From positions 62,001-126,000 of the forward strand of contig LNDQ01000150.1 in NCBI GenBank assembly GCA_001464695.1: a stretch of DNA of 64,000 bases. Direction: 5' to 3'. The notes under the pieces were generated by a model. It made no database searches. It was not told where the DNA came from and saw only the letters and a program-made list of their open reading frames with translations. Position 1 is the first letter of the stretch. Each line of letters begins with the position of its first letter. The DNA is from Betaproteobacteria bacterium Ga0077523. Lineage in GTDB: Bacteria > Pseudomonadota > Gammaproteobacteria > Burkholderiales > Ga0077523. The position numbers and the translations under genes were made by a program. Below are positions 42,373 through 52,032 of this stretch, one piece after another.

Positions 42373-44735
42373 TTCCGCGCTCGGTGAAGTCGCCGACCAT
42401 ACCGATCCCGTTCCACAAGCTGCTCAAGGTCGTGGCGATCGTCGACGGCACGAGCCCCGAGACCAAGCAGCTGCTCGATCTCATCCGCGCGGAGAATTTC
42501 GAAGTCGAGGTGACCGACCGGTTCGACCGCGACGTATCCGAGGACGCCTCGGTGGGTGCGTACATCGCGTTGATCGACGGCGAGGAGCGCCGCGAGCAGG
42601 CGCGGAAGGTGGCGCAAGCGGTCCGTGCGATCGGCTTTCGCACCCCGCTCTGGGCGCTCGCGGATTCGCACCGGATCGCCGATCTCGCCGTCGTCGGCGG
42701 GCTGGGCGAAGTCGACGGTTACATCTATCTCGGTCAGCAGACGCCCGCCTTCTACGCGAAGCAGGTGGTGGCGAGCCTGGTCAAGTACGGCAGGGAACTG
42801 CTGCCGCCGTTCTTCGGCGGGCTCGTGGCCTACGACGGCGAGGCCAACATCGCCTTCGATTGTCCGGGACACCAGGGCGGCCAGTTCTACCGGAAGTCTC
42901 CTGCAGGGCAGCTGTTCTTCAAGCACTTCGGCGAGAGCGTCTTTCGCAACGACCTGTGCAATGCCGACGTGGACCTGGGCGATCTGCTGATCCACGAAGG
43001 CCCGGCGGTGGAGGCGCAACGCTACGCCGCGAAGGTGTTCGGCGCCGACAAGACCTACTTCGTCCTGAACGGCACCAGCACCTCCAACAAGGTGGTCACG
43101 AACGCGGTGCTCCGGCGCGGCGACCTCGTCCTGTTCGATCGCAACAACCACAAGTCGCTGCATCAGGGTGCGCTGGTCCAGGCCGGCGCGATCCCGATCT
43201 TCCTGCCGACGGCGCGCAACCCCTTCGGCATGATCGGCGCCGTGGACTGGGACGCCTGGGACGAGGACTACCTGCGGGCCCAGATCAAGGCGAACCCGCT
43301 GGCGACGGACCCGGACCGTCACAAGGCCGAGCGCCCCTTCCGGCTCGCCTGCATCCAGCTCTGCACCTACGACGGCACCGTCTACAACGTCCGCAAGGTG
43401 ATGGAGAAGATCGGTCACCTGTGCGACTACATCCTGTGGGACGAGGCCTGGATCGGCTACAACGCCTTCCATCCGCTGTTCCACGATCACAGCCCGATGC
43501 GCATTGCCGATCTCGCCCCGGGCATGGCGGGCCTGTTCTCGACGCAGTCCGTGCACAAGCAGGGTGCGGGGTTCTCGCAGGCGTCACAGATCCACAAGCG
43601 CGACGAGCACGTCCGCGGACAGCGCCGCTACGTCGAGCACAAGCGCTTCAACGAATCGTTCCTGATGAACGCGTCCACGTCGCCCTTCTATCCCCTGTTC
43701 GCCTCGCTGGACGTGAACGCGAAGATCCACGAGGGCAAGGCCGGCGAGATGCTGTGGGATCGCTGCATCGAGCTCGGGATCGAGGCACGCAAGAAGATCC
43801 GGGAGTTCGGGCGCCACTATGCGCAGACGGGGGCGGGCCCGCAGGAGAAGTGGTTCTTCGATCCGTTCGTGCCCGAGGTGGTGACGATCCGCGGCTCCGC
43901 GCACACCCACGACGTCACCGATGCTGCGTGGGAGGGCTTGCCCACGGAGGTGATCAAGCACGAGCAGCAGTGCTGGAACTTCGACCCGCGCGCGAACTGG
44001 CACGGTTATCCCGGTCTGAGTGACGGCTATGCGATGGTGGATCCGAACAAGCTCACACTGCTGACACCGGGCATCGACCGCAGGACGGGCGAGTACCTGG
44101 ACTTCGGCGTTCCGGCAACGGTGGTGGCCAACTACCTGCGCGAACAGCGCGTCGTGCCCGAGAAGTGCGACCTGAACAGCATCCTGTTCCTGATGACGCC
44201 GGCCGAGGACGAAAGCAAGCTCAACACGCTCATCGCGAAGCTGGTCCACTTCAAGAACCTGTGGGACCGCGATGCTGCGCTCGAGGATGTGCTGCCGACC
44301 CTCTACGCCGCGCACGGCGAGCGCTACGCGGGTTATACGCTGCGCCAGGTGTGCAACGAGATGCACGCGTTCTACCGCCAGGCGAACGTCAAGCAGTTGC
44401 AGCGGCGCTGCTTCCGGGCCGAGAGCTTCCCCGAGATGGCCATGTCGCCCGAGGACGCGTACGAGGCGCTGGTCGCGAACGACGTGGACTACGTGCCGCT
44501 CGATGCGATTCGCGGGCGCGTTTCCGCGACTCTGGCGCTCATCTACCCGCCGGGCATCGGCGTCGTGGTGCCGGGTGAGCGCTGGGATGCGCGTGCCCAA
44601 CCGATGCTGGACTATTTCCTGGCTTTCGAAGAGTCGTTCAACCGGTTTCCGGGGTTCAACTACGAGGTGCAGGGCGTCTACCAGGAGCGCATCGACGGCC
44701 GCATCAGGTTCCACACGTACGTGGTCCGCGAGTAG
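42369..44735 (+). CDS. Orn/Lys/Arg decarboxylase, ornithine (SpeC/SpeF-like) type
   Basis: A 788-residue PLP enzyme, paralogous in layout to the preceding gene and coupled to it by an ATGA overlap. The wing domain is LLKVVAIVDGTSPETKQLLDLIRAENFEVEV. The Schiff-base Lys-397 is in STQSVHKQGAGFSQASQIHKRD, a sequence typical of ornithine decarboxylases (VQSVHKQQAGFSQTSQIHKKD in SpeC, from memory). NGTSTSNKVV and DEAWIGYNAFHPLF are also of the family. It should make putrescine from ornithine and consume a proton. A PotE-like antiporter gene follows, as in the speF-potE operon of E. coli. Confidence 0.88.
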   Translation: MIPRSVKSPTIPIPFHKLLKVVAIVDGTSPETKQLLDLIRAENFEVEVTDRFDRDVSEDASVGAYIALIDGEERREQARKVAQAVRAIGFRTPLWALADSHRIADLAVVGGLGEVDGYIYLGQQTPAFYAKQVVASLVKYGRELLPPFFGGLVAYDGEANIAFDCPGHQGGQFYRKSPAGQLFFKHFGESVFRNDLCNADVDLGDLLIHEGPAVEAQRYAAKVFGADKTYFVLNGTSTSNKVVTNAVLRRGDLVLFDRNNHKSLHQGALVQAGAIPIFLPTARNPFGMIGAVDWDAWDEDYLRAQIKANPLATDPDRHKAERPFRLACIQLCTYDGTVYNVRKVMEKIGHLCDYILWDEAWIGYNAFHPLFHDHSPMRIADLAPGMAGLFSTQSVHKQGAGFSQASQIHKRDEHVRGQRRYVEHKRFNESFLMNASTSPFYPLFASLDVNAKIHEGKAGEMLWDRCIELGIEARKKIREFGRHYAQTGAGPQEKWFFDPFVPEVVTIRGSAHTHDVTDAAWEGLPTEVIKHEQQCWNFDPRANWHGYPGLSDGYAMVDPNKLTLLTPGIDRRTGEYLDFGVPATVVANYLREQRVVPEKCDLNSILFLMTPAEDESKLNTLIAKLVHFKNLWDRDAALEDVLPTLYAAHGERYAGYTLRQVCNEMHAFYRQANVKQLQRRCFRAESFPEMAMSPEDAYEALVANDVDYVPLDAIRGRVSATLALIYPPGIGVVVPGERWDARAQPMLDYFLAFEESFNRFPGFNYEVQGVYQERIDGRIRFHTYVVRE

Positions 44736-44767
44736 GTCTGCGACCGACTCAAGAGGGAGGCAACGCG

Positions 44768-46090
44768 ATGGAAGAGCAGAAGAAGATGAGCCTGATGCAG
44801 CTGACGTTCATCGTGGCAGTGAACATGATGGGCTCCGGCATCATCATGCTGCCCGCGAACATGGCGCAGGTCGGCGCGATCTCGCTGCTTTCGTGGGTCG
44901 TGACCGCGCTCGGATCCATGGCCATCGCCTACGGGTTCGCCCAGGCGGGCGTCCTCAACCAGCGCGCCGGCGGCCTCGCGGCCTACGCCGAGGAGGCTTA
45001 CGGCAAGGATGGCTACTTCCAGACCTTCTTCCTGTACTTCCTCTCGCTCGCCATCGCCAACGTGGCGGTGGCGATCTCGGCAGTGGGTTACCTGGCGGCC
45101 TTCTTCCCCTGGTTGTCCGCCACGCCCGTCGCCACCACGCTCGGCGTGATCGGCCTCCTGTGGCTCACCACGGTGGCTAACTTCGGCGGGCCATCCATCA
45201 CGGGCCGCATCGGCTCCATCACGGTCTGGGGCGTCATCCTGCCCGTGGGAGCGATTTCGATCATCGGCTGGTTCTGGTTCAAGTCCGACACCTTCGTGCA
45301 AGCCTGGAATCCGCAGGGGCTCTCCATCGCGCAGGGGATGGGCTCGAGCATCTCGCTGACGTTGTGGGCGTTCCTCGGCATGGAATCGGCAGCGCAGAAC
45401 TCCGGCGCCGTGGAGAATCCCAAGCGCAACGTGCCCCTCGCCTGCCTGTTCGGCACCCTCGGGGCGGCCGTGATCTACGTCCTGTCGACCACGGTGATCC
45501 AGGGCATCGTGCCCAACGAAGAACTGGCGAAGTCCACCGGTCCTTTCGGCCTTGCCTACGCCCAGATGTTCAGCCCTCTCGTAGGCTCCATCGTCATGGG
45601 GCTGGCGGCGATGGCCTGCGTCGGCTCCTTGCTCGGCTGGCAGTTCACCCTGGCGGAGATCGCGCGGGCTTCCTCGGAGGAGCGGATGTTTCCGGGCCTG
45701 TTCGGCAAGGTCAACCGCCTCGGTGCGCCGATCGTGGGGATGATCGTCCTCGGCGTGGTGCAGTCGCTCATGGCCCTGTCCACCATGTCGCCGAACCTGA
45801 GCGAGCAGTTCAATGCGCTGGTCAATCTGGCCGTGGTGACCAACGTGCTGCCCTACATCATCGGGCTGTCGGCGCTGACCGTGATGATGAAGGCGGCGAA
45901 AGTCGAACGTGGCGTGTACAAACGCAACCTGACCGTCGTCGTGATCGCGATCGTATACAGCACCTACGCCATCTGGGCCGCGGGCCTGGAGGCGGTGATG
46001 GGAGGGATGCTGGTGATGGCCATCGGGTTCCTGATCTGGGCGTTCATCGCGCCCCGCTTCGCGCCGGCGGCCGCGGCCGCCGAGGCCTGA
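44768..46090 (+). CDS. potE: Putrescine/ornithine antiporter, PotE-like
   Basis: A 440-residue inner-membrane APC-superfamily exchanger with about 12 helices. It resembles E. coli PotE along its length from memory: QLTFIVAVNMMGSGIIMLPANMAQVG, SLLSWVVTALGSMAIAYGFA, GGLAAYAEEAYGKDG, LWLTTVANFGGPSITGRIGSITVWGVILPVG, LTLWAFLGMESAAQNS and NLSEQFNALVNLAVVTNVLPYI. It should swap intracellular putrescine for external ornithine, moving charge. GGGAGG at 44754-44759 precedes the ATG. There is no separate ArcD here, so it may also exchange arginine for ornithine; that is a guess. Confidence 0.9.
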   Translation: MEEQKKMSLMQLTFIVAVNMMGSGIIMLPANMAQVGAISLLSWVVTALGSMAIAYGFAQAGVLNQRAGGLAAYAEEAYGKDGYFQTFFLYFLSLAIANVAVAISAVGYLAAFFPWLSATPVATTLGVIGLLWLTTVANFGGPSITGRIGSITVWGVILPVGAISIIGWFWFKSDTFVQAWNPQGLSIAQGMGSSISLTLWAFLGMESAAQNSGAVENPKRNVPLACLFGTLGAAVIYVLSTTVIQGIVPNEELAKSTGPFGLAYAQMFSPLVGSIVMGLAAMACVGSLLGWQFTLAEIARASSEERMFPGLFGKVNRLGAPIVGMIVLGVVQSLMALSTMSPNLSEQFNALVNLAVVTNVLPYIIGLSALTVMMKAAKVERGVYKRNLTVVVIAIVYSTYAIWAAGLEAVMGGMLVMAIGFLIWAFIAPRFAPAAAAAEA

Positions 46091-46103
46091 GAGGAGAGAC
46101 GAC

Positions 46104-47045
46104 ATGCAATGCGCACGATCGACAGGCCTGCGGCGGCATTGGTTCTGGTTCGCCGCCCTCGTTGCCGTGGTGCTCGGCATGCCGACGCTGCCGGCGTCGG
46201 CCGAGGCTGCGGGAACGCTGGACCGGATCCGACAGTCCGGCAAGATCAGGCTGGGCTACCGCGCCGATGCGAGGCCCTATGCGTACAAGGACGATGCCGG
46301 CAACGCCGCCGGCTACTCCGTGGCGTTGTGCGAACTCATCGCGAGCCAGATCAGGTCGCAGTTGGGCCTCGCTTCGCTGCAGCAGGAATGGGTGCCGGTC
46401 GCCCTGGAAGGGCGCTACGGCGCCCTGCAGGAGGGCAGCATCGATCTGCTGTGCGGCGCCGAGACGGCCACGCTGGCCAAGCGCAAGGTGGTGGATTTCT
46501 CCATTCCGATCTTTCCGGGCGGGGTCGGAGCGATGCTGCGTTCCGACTCGTCCTTCCGGTTGCGCCACATCCTGACGAAAGGCGAGGCGGCTTACCGCCC
46601 GCTGTGGCGGGCATCGCCGGCACAGGTCATCCAGCAGCAGACGTTTGCGGTGATCCCGGGCACCACCGCCGAGGGTTGGATCGACAGCCGGAGCGCCAAG
46701 CTGCACCTGTCCATCAAGGTGGTTCCGGTGGCGAGCTACGACGAAGGCGTCAAGAAGATTCTCGATCGAAGCGCCAACGTGTTCTTCGGCGATCGCGCGA
46801 TCCTGGTGGAGGCGGCCAGGCGCAGCCCGTCGTCCCGCGATCTCGTCGTGCTCGACCGGCACTTCACGACGGAACCCGTGGCCCTGGTCCTGCCGCGCGG
46901 CGACGACGACTTGCGCCTACTGGTCGACGGAACGTTGAGCCGGCTGTTCCGGTCCGGCGACATCCACAAGACCTATTCGATCTGGTTCGGGCGGTTCGAC
47001 GAGACGGCGGCAATGTTCTTCGCGACCTACGGTATGCCCGAATGA
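46104..47045 (+). CDS. Amino-acid-binding periplasmic protein (orphan)
   Basis: A 313-residue exported SBP_bac_3 binding protein. The signal peptide (HWFWFAALVAVVLGMPTLPASAEA) is followed by LDRIRQSGKIRLGYRADARPYAY, GYSVALCELIASQI, the acid-binding loop LLCGAETATLAKRKVVDFS, PGTTAEGWIDSR and a C-terminal helix ending TAAMFFATYGMPE. No permease or ATPase gene is near; it lies between potE and arcA, so arginine or ornithine is a likely ligand. It resembles the orphan binding protein at 11161-12009. GAGGAGAG precedes the ATG. Confidence 0.85.
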   Translation: MQCARSTGLRRHWFWFAALVAVVLGMPTLPASAEAAGTLDRIRQSGKIRLGYRADARPYAYKDDAGNAAGYSVALCELIASQIRSQLGLASLQQEWVPVALEGRYGALQEGSIDLLCGAETATLAKRKVVDFSIPIFPGGVGAMLRSDSSFRLRHILTKGEAAYRPLWRASPAQVIQQQTFAVIPGTTAEGWIDSRSAKLHLSIKVVPVASYDEGVKKILDRSANVFFGDRAILVEAARRSPSSRDLVVLDRHFTTEPVALVLPRGDDDLRLLVDGTLSRLFRSGDIHKTYSIWFGRFDETAAMFFATYGMPE

Positions 47046-47124
47046 TCGCTAGTCGCACCGGGACCGCGCCTGGAGCCCAGTCCTACCTGAACCAACAAGC
47101 ATTCCAACAACGGAGGGGCGCAAC

Positions 47125-48351
47125 ATGCAAGAGCTAGGGGTCCACAGCGAGGTCGGCAAGTTGCGGACCGTGATGGTCTGCCGGCCGGGCCTCGCGCATC
47201 AGCGTCTGACACCCGGCAACGCCAGTGATCTGCTGTTCGACGATGTCCTGTGGGTGGAGGAGGCGCAGAAGGACCATCACGCATTCGTCACCAACATGCG
47301 CGATCGCGGCATCGAAGTGGTGGACCTGCACGAGATGCTGGCCGAAGCTCTTGCGTCGCGCGAGGCGCGCGCATGGGTGCTGGACCGCCGCATCACGGTC
47401 AACGATGTCGGCCTGGGGATGGCCCAGATGCTGCGGCCCTGGCTCGATGCGATGCCGGCCGCCAAGCTCGCCGAGCACCTGATCGGCGGCATCGCGATCC
47501 TCGATGTGCCCAGGGGCGAGATGACCAGCATGTTGACCGAAGCTTACGGCGGCACCGACTTCATCGTGCCGCCGGTGCCCAACACGCTCTTCCAGCGCGA
47601 TCCGTCCTGCTGGATCTACGGCGGGGTCACCTGCAATCCGATGTTCTGGCCGGCGCGCAAGCCGGAGACGCTGTTGCAGCGGGCGGTCTACAAATTCCAT
47701 CCGCGTTTCACGCGCGGTGGTTTCAAGATCTGGTGGGGCGACTCCGACGAGTCCTACGGCGGATCCTCCATGGAAGGCGGCGATGTCATGCCGATCGGCA
47801 AGGGCGTGGTGCTGATCGGCATGGGCGAGCGTACGACGCGCCAGGCGGTCTTCCAGGTCGCGCACGAACTGTTCAAGCACAATGCAGCGACCCGGGTCAT
47901 CGCCTGCTTGATGCCCAAGAGCCGGGCTGCCATGCACCTCGATACCGTCTTCAGCTTCTGCAACGTGGATGTGTGCACGGCGTTCCGCGAAGTCGTGGAC
48001 CAGGTGCGCTGCTACAGCGCGCGGCCGGACGGCAAGGGTGGCGTCGACGTGCGAGCGGACGCCGGTCATCTGTTCGACGTGGTCCGCGAAGCACTCGGCC
48101 TGAAGGAGCTTCGGGTCGTGGAAACCGGCGGCAACGCGTGGCAGGCGCAGCGCGAGCAGTGGGACGACGGCAACAACGTCGTGGCGCTCGAACCCGGGGT
48201 CGTCGTGGCCTACGACCGGAACACGCACACCAATGCCCTGCTGAAGAAGGCCGGCATCGAAGTGGTGCCGGTGCGCGGATCCGAACTCGGCCGCGGGCGT
48301 GGCGGTGGACACTGCATGACGTGTCCCATCTCGCGCGACCCGGTGTACTGA
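47125..48351 (+). CDS. arcA: Arginine deiminase
   Basis: A 408-residue cytoplasmic enzyme: arginine + water to citrulline + ammonia, first step of the ADI pathway. [63 protein letters not shown] and [10 protein letters not shown] are family marks; the catalytic Cys-397 is in [21 protein letters not shown] at about 47115 gives a strong ribosome site. arcB follows after 50 bases and arcC after another four. The protein length is normal (about 400-418). Confidence 0.95.
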   Translation: MQELGVHSEVGKLRTVMVCRPGLAHQRLTPGNASDLLFDDVLWVEEAQKDHHAFVTNMRDRGIEVVDLHEMLAEALASREARAWVLDRRITVNDVGLGMAQMLRPWLDAMPAAKLAEHLIGGIAILDVPRGEMTSMLTEAYGGTDFIVPPVPNTLFQRDPSCWIYGGVTCNPMFWPARKPETLLQRAVYKFHPRFTRGGFKIWWGDSDESYGGSSMEGGDVMPIGKGVVLIGMGERTTRQAVFQVAHELFKHNAATRVIACLMPKSRAAMHLDTVFSFCNVDVCTAFREVVDQVRCYSARPDGKGGVDVRADAGHLFDVVREALGLKELRVVETGGNAWQAQREQWDDGNNVVALEPGVVVAYDRNTHTNALLKKAGIEVVPVRGSELGRGRGGGHCMTCPISRDPVY

Positions 48352-48401
48352 AGCCGCCGACAGCGCCCACCCACTTCCCATCACCCTCCAGAGGATCTGC
48401 C

Positions 48402-49406
48402 ATGAGCTTCAATCTGCGCAACCGCTCGCTGCTGACCGTGCAGGACGTCACCCAACGCGAGTTCCGCTACCTGCTCGATCTCGCGCGTGACCTGAAGCGC
48501 GCGAAGTACGCCCGCACCGAGCAGAAGCACCTGGAGGGCAAGGAGATCGTGCTGATCTTCGAGAAGACCTCCACCCGCACGCGCTGCGCGTTCGAAGTGG
48601 CCTGCCACGACCAGGGCGCAAACGTGACCTACCTCGATCCGGCCGGCTCCCAGATCGGACACAAGGAATCGTTCAAGGACACCGCACGAGTGCTCGGGCG
48701 GATGTACGACGCGATCGAATACCGCGGCGCCAGCCAGAGCGGCGTCGAGACCCTGGCGAAGTGGGCCGGCGTCCCGGTGTTCAACGGACTCACCGACGAG
48801 TATCACCCGACCCAGATGCTGGCGGACGTACTGACCATGCGCGAGCATTCGGACAAACCCGTTTCGCAGATCCGCTACGCATTCATGGGCGATACCCGCA
48901 ACAACATGGGTCACTCGCTGATGATCGTAGGCTGCCTCATGGGCATGGATGTGCGCCTCTGCGGTCCGAAGAAGCTGTGGCCGGCCGACGAGTACGTGGC
49001 GATCGCCCGCGATCTCGAAAAGAAGCACGGCGGGAAGCTGACCATCACCGACGACCCGCGTACCGCGGTTCGCGACGTGGACTTCATCCATACCGATGTG
49101 TGGGTGTCCATGGGTGAGGCCAAGGAAGTGTGGAAAGAGCGCATCGAGTTGCTGATGCCCTACCAGGTCAATGCAGCGCTCATGAAGGCGAGCGGCAATC
49201 CGCACGTGAAGTTCATGCATTGCCTGCCGGCTTTTCACGATACCGAGACCGCGCTGGGCAAGCAGATCGCCGAGACCTACGGTATCTCCGACGGGCTGGA
49301 AGTCACGGACGAGGTGTTCGAGTCCGATTTCAACATCGCCTTCGAGCAGGCCGAGAACCGCCTGCACACCATCAAGGCGATCCTGGTCGCCACCTTGGGA
49401 GACTGA
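48402..49406 (+). CDS. arcB: Ornithine carbamoyltransferase, catabolic type
   Basis: A 334-residue enzyme that phosphorolyses citrulline to ornithine and carbamoyl phosphate. The start is ATG 48402 with AGAGGA upstream. Motifs: [21 protein letters not shown] (carbamoyl phosphate binding), [42 protein letters not shown] and [11 protein letters not shown] at about residue 273; the AFHD version is seen in catabolic ArcB rather than ArgF with AHR. Its place between arcA and arcC supports the catabolic role. Confidence 0.95.
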   Translation: MSFNLRNRSLLTVQDVTQREFRYLLDLARDLKRAKYARTEQKHLEGKEIVLIFEKTSTRTRCAFEVACHDQGANVTYLDPAGSQIGHKESFKDTARVLGRMYDAIEYRGASQSGVETLAKWAGVPVFNGLTDEYHPTQMLADVLTMREHSDKPVSQIRYAFMGDTRNNMGHSLMIVGCLMGMDVRLCGPKKLWPADEYVAIARDLEKKHGGKLTITDDPRTAVRDVDFIHTDVWVSMGEAKEVWKERIELLMPYQVNAALMKASGNPHVKFMHCLPAFHDTETALGKQIAETYGISDGLEVTDEVFESDFNIAFEQAENRLHTIKAILVATLGD

Positions 49407-49410
49407 TGCC

Positions 49411-50352
49411 ATGCTGGTCGTCACTGCTCTGGGCGGCAACGCGCTCCTGCGTCGCGGCCAGCCCATGACCGCCGAGAACCAGCGCAACAATATTCGCATC
49501 GCCGCGGAGGCGCTGGCACCCGTCGCCATGGAGCACCAGCTCGTGGTCGGTCATGGCAACGGCCCGCAGGTCGGTCTGCTAGCGCTCCAGGGTGCGGCTT
49601 ACACCAAGGTGGAGACCTACCCGCTCGACGTGCTGGGCGCGGAGACCGAAGGCATGATCGGTTACATGATCGAGCAGGAGCTGGGCAACCTGCTCCCGTT
49701 CGAACGGCCGTTCGCAACGTTGCTGACCATGATCGAGGTCGATGTGAACGATCCCGCGTTCGAGGATCCGACCAAGTTCATCGGACCGGTATATGCGAAG
49801 GACGAGTCTGACCGCCTTGCCAAGGAGAAGGGCTGGGTGTTCAAGCAGGACGGCGACAAGTGGCGGCGCGTCGTGGCCTCGCCGCAACCCAAACGCATCT
49901 TTGAACTGCGGCCGATCAAATGGCTGCTTGAGCGCAACACCATCGTGATCGCCGCGGGTGGCGGCGGCATCCCCACCGCCTACGAGCCGGGTGCGAAGCG
50001 CAAGCTGGTGGGCGTGGAGTGCGTGATCGACAAGGACCTCGCCTCCGAGCTGCTGGCCCGTGAGCTGGATGCGGACCTGTTCGTGATGCTGACCGATGCC
50101 GATGCCGTCTTCGTCGACTGGGGCAAGCCGACGCAGAAAGCCATTCGCCGTGCCTCGCCGGCGGCTCTGGCGGCCATGTCGTTCGCCGCGGGCTCCATGG
50201 GGCCCAAGGTCAATGCCGCGTGCCAGTTCGCATCGGCCACCGGCAAGCGGGCAGCCATCGGTGCGTTGGCTGATCTCGGGCGCATCATTGCAGGCGAGGC
50301 GGGCACGACGGTGTCCGCCGAGGTCAGCGGCATCGTCTTTGCCCCGGCGTGA
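49411..50352 (+). CDS. arcC: Carbamate kinase
   Basis: A 313-residue cytoplasmic kinase that transfers phosphate from carbamoyl phosphate to ADP, making ATP and releasing ammonia and CO2. Marks: [87 protein letters not shown], and [25 protein letters not shown]. It follows arcB after four bases. The substrate-level ATP yield is the energy gain of the pathway. Length is normal. Confidence 0.95.
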   Translation: MLVVTALGGNALLRRGQPMTAENQRNNIRIAAEALAPVAMEHQLVVGHGNGPQVGLLALQGAAYTKVETYPLDVLGAETEGMIGYMIEQELGNLLPFERPFATLLTMIEVDVNDPAFEDPTKFIGPVYAKDESDRLAKEKGWVFKQDGDKWRRVVASPQPKRIFELRPIKWLLERNTIVIAAGGGGIPTAYEPGAKRKLVGVECVIDKDLASELLARELDADLFVMLTDADAVFVDWGKPTQKAIRRASPAALAAMSFAAGSMGPKVNAACQFASATGKRAAIGALADLGRIIAGEAGTTVSAEVSGIVFAPA

Positions 50353-50438
50353 ACTCAACGTTGTCCCGATTCTCGCAATTGGATTCGCCCACCTGAACGT
50401 CTGACCGCCTGCAAGCGTCGGGCGACCGAGCCATTGAA

Positions 50439-51278
50439 GTGCGAGGCATTCAGGAGATCACCATACAGACCACGATTCCGACGGCTATCTGCGCAGCATT
50501 GACGCTGATGTCGGCCACGGCCCTGGCCGAGCAGGACAGGATTCCGTCCCACCCCGCGTTGAACGACCGGTTCTACATCGGCGCCGGGGTCTTTGCGCCC
50601 AAGACGAGCACCGAAGCCAGGCTCGATTCGACCCTGCTGGGGGTCGGTGCCAGTGTCGATTTCGAACGAGCCCTGGGGCTGCAGACCAACAAGAGCGTCC
50701 CCAACTTCCTGGCGCGCTGGAGATTCACCGAACGGTGGCGCGTCGAGGCCGAGTACTTCGAACTGAACCGTCAGGGCGAAAAGAATCTCACCCAGGACAT
50801 CCAATGGGGCGATGCGGTCTTTCCAGTCGGCGCCACCGTGACTTCGAAGTTCGATTTCTCCGACACCCGTGTCTCGGTCGGTTACTCGTTCTTCAAATCC
50901 GCCGACAAGGAACTGGGATTTGCCCTCGGTGCCCACGTGACCCGGTACGACGCGAGCATGACCTCGAACGGCATCGGCACGCAGGGCGGGGCCGTGACCG
51001 CGCCTCTGCCGGTCCTCAGCGTCTACGGGCAGTTCGCACTGACCGACCAATGGGCGATCGGCGGGCGCCTCGATCGCTTCTCGCTTACCTACGACCAGTA
51101 CTCCGGCGGCATCACCAGCATGGCCCTGGATCTGCTCTATCAGCCATTGCGGCATTTCGGTTTCGGTCTCGGTTACCGCAGCATGTTCGTCGACTTCACG
51201 TCGACCAACACCACATGGACCGGACAAGTCACCCAGAGCTTCCAGGGACCGGTGCTGTACGCCAACGTCAGTTTCTGA
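50439..51278 (+). CDS. OmpW-like outer-membrane protein
   Basis: A 279-residue exported barrel: NDRFYIGAGVFAPKTSTEARLD, WRVEAEYFELNRQGEKNL, VTSKFDFSDTRVSVGYSFFKS, LSVYGQFALTDQWAIGGRLDRFSLTY, FGFGLGYRSMFVDF, ending FQGPVLYANVSF. The start is uncertain. GTG 50439 gives eight residues before the hydrophobic signal, yet AGGAG at 50452-50456 lies six bases before an ATA (50463) that would start a textbook signal peptide (QTTIPTAICAALTLMSATALAEQ). It follows arcC by 86 bases on the same strand. Confidence 0.72.
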   Translation: MRGIQEITIQTTIPTAICAALTLMSATALAEQDRIPSHPALNDRFYIGAGVFAPKTSTEARLDSTLLGVGASVDFERALGLQTNKSVPNFLARWRFTERWRVEAEYFELNRQGEKNLTQDIQWGDAVFPVGATVTSKFDFSDTRVSVGYSFFKSADKELGFALGAHVTRYDASMTSNGIGTQGGAVTAPLPVLSVYGQFALTDQWAIGGRLDRFSLTYDQYSGGITSMALDLLYQPLRHFGFGLGYRSMFVDFTSTNTTWTGQVTQSFQGPVLYANVSF

Positions 51279-51432
51279 GCGCTGGCGGCCGTTCAGGATT
51301 GCCGAGATCGAGGCCGGGGACGAGCAGTCTAGGTACCGGCCTGCAACGGGAGGATGCAGATGACGGACAGGACGGCGGCATGGAACACCGCAACGTTGGC
51401 GCGAGAGCCGTCTTGAGCGTCATGGAATCCTG

Positions 51433-51960
51433 ATGGCCGGCGCCAGCTTTCCGCATCGTGGCGTATTCGCGCTGCGATTCGCGCTCAATGTCTTCGTCGG
51501 GTGCACCATCGTCTGGGCCACCTTGCGGTATCTCGGGGTCGTGAATCCGATCTGGGCAGTGGCGTCGATGATCGCCTCCACGGACCCCAAAGTGGACGTG
51601 GCGACCCAGATGTTCAGGAGCCGGTTGATCAACGTGATAGTCGGCTGCGTGGTCGGCCTGATCTTCCTCATGGTGGGCGGCTCGAGCGAGTGGAAACTGC
51701 CGCTCGCCCTGGCTGCGACGGTGCTCGTGTCCTCCTACCTGGTCCGCATCCCGACGATGTGGCGGCAGGCGCCGATCACCGCCGCCATCGTCATCGCGGC
51801 CGGCCTCACCCACCACTCCAAGGTCACCGGCATGGGAATCGGCCTCTACAAGGTCGCGGAAGTCCTGTTCGGCTGCGTCGTGGGGCTGCTGGTGAGTTGG
51901 CTCATGGCGAAGCTCTGGCCGCTGTCTGACGTGCCGCCCCAGGAGTCCGGTGCGGGCTGA
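51433..51960 (+). CDS. FUSC-like / aromatic acid exporter-type membrane protein
   Basis: A 175-residue integral membrane protein with about five helices: FALRFALNVFVGCTIVWATL, NPIWAVASMIASTDPKVDVATQMFRSRLINVIVGCVVGLIFLMVGG, LPLALAATVLVSSYLV, APITAAIVIAAGLTHHS, and YKVAEVLFGCVVGLLVSWLMAKLWPLS. The pattern, with repeated 'R..N...G..VG' after a hydrophobic stretch, is that of the FUSC/ArAE family (DUF939-like), but only one half-size unit is present. Such short forms are usually of unknown role. The start is ATG 51433. Confidence 0.65.
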   Translation: MAGASFPHRGVFALRFALNVFVGCTIVWATLRYLGVVNPIWAVASMIASTDPKVDVATQMFRSRLINVIVGCVVGLIFLMVGGSSEWKLPLALAATVLVSSYLVRIPTMWRQAPITAAIVIAAGLTHHSKVTGMGIGLYKVAEVLFGCVVGLLVSWLMAKLWPLSDVPPQESGAG

Positions 51961-52032
51961 TCGCAGGCCGGGCCGTCCGGACCGGCCGGGGTCAAGCGTG
52001 ACCGGCGCGCTCCGACCTCGAATTGCGCAACA

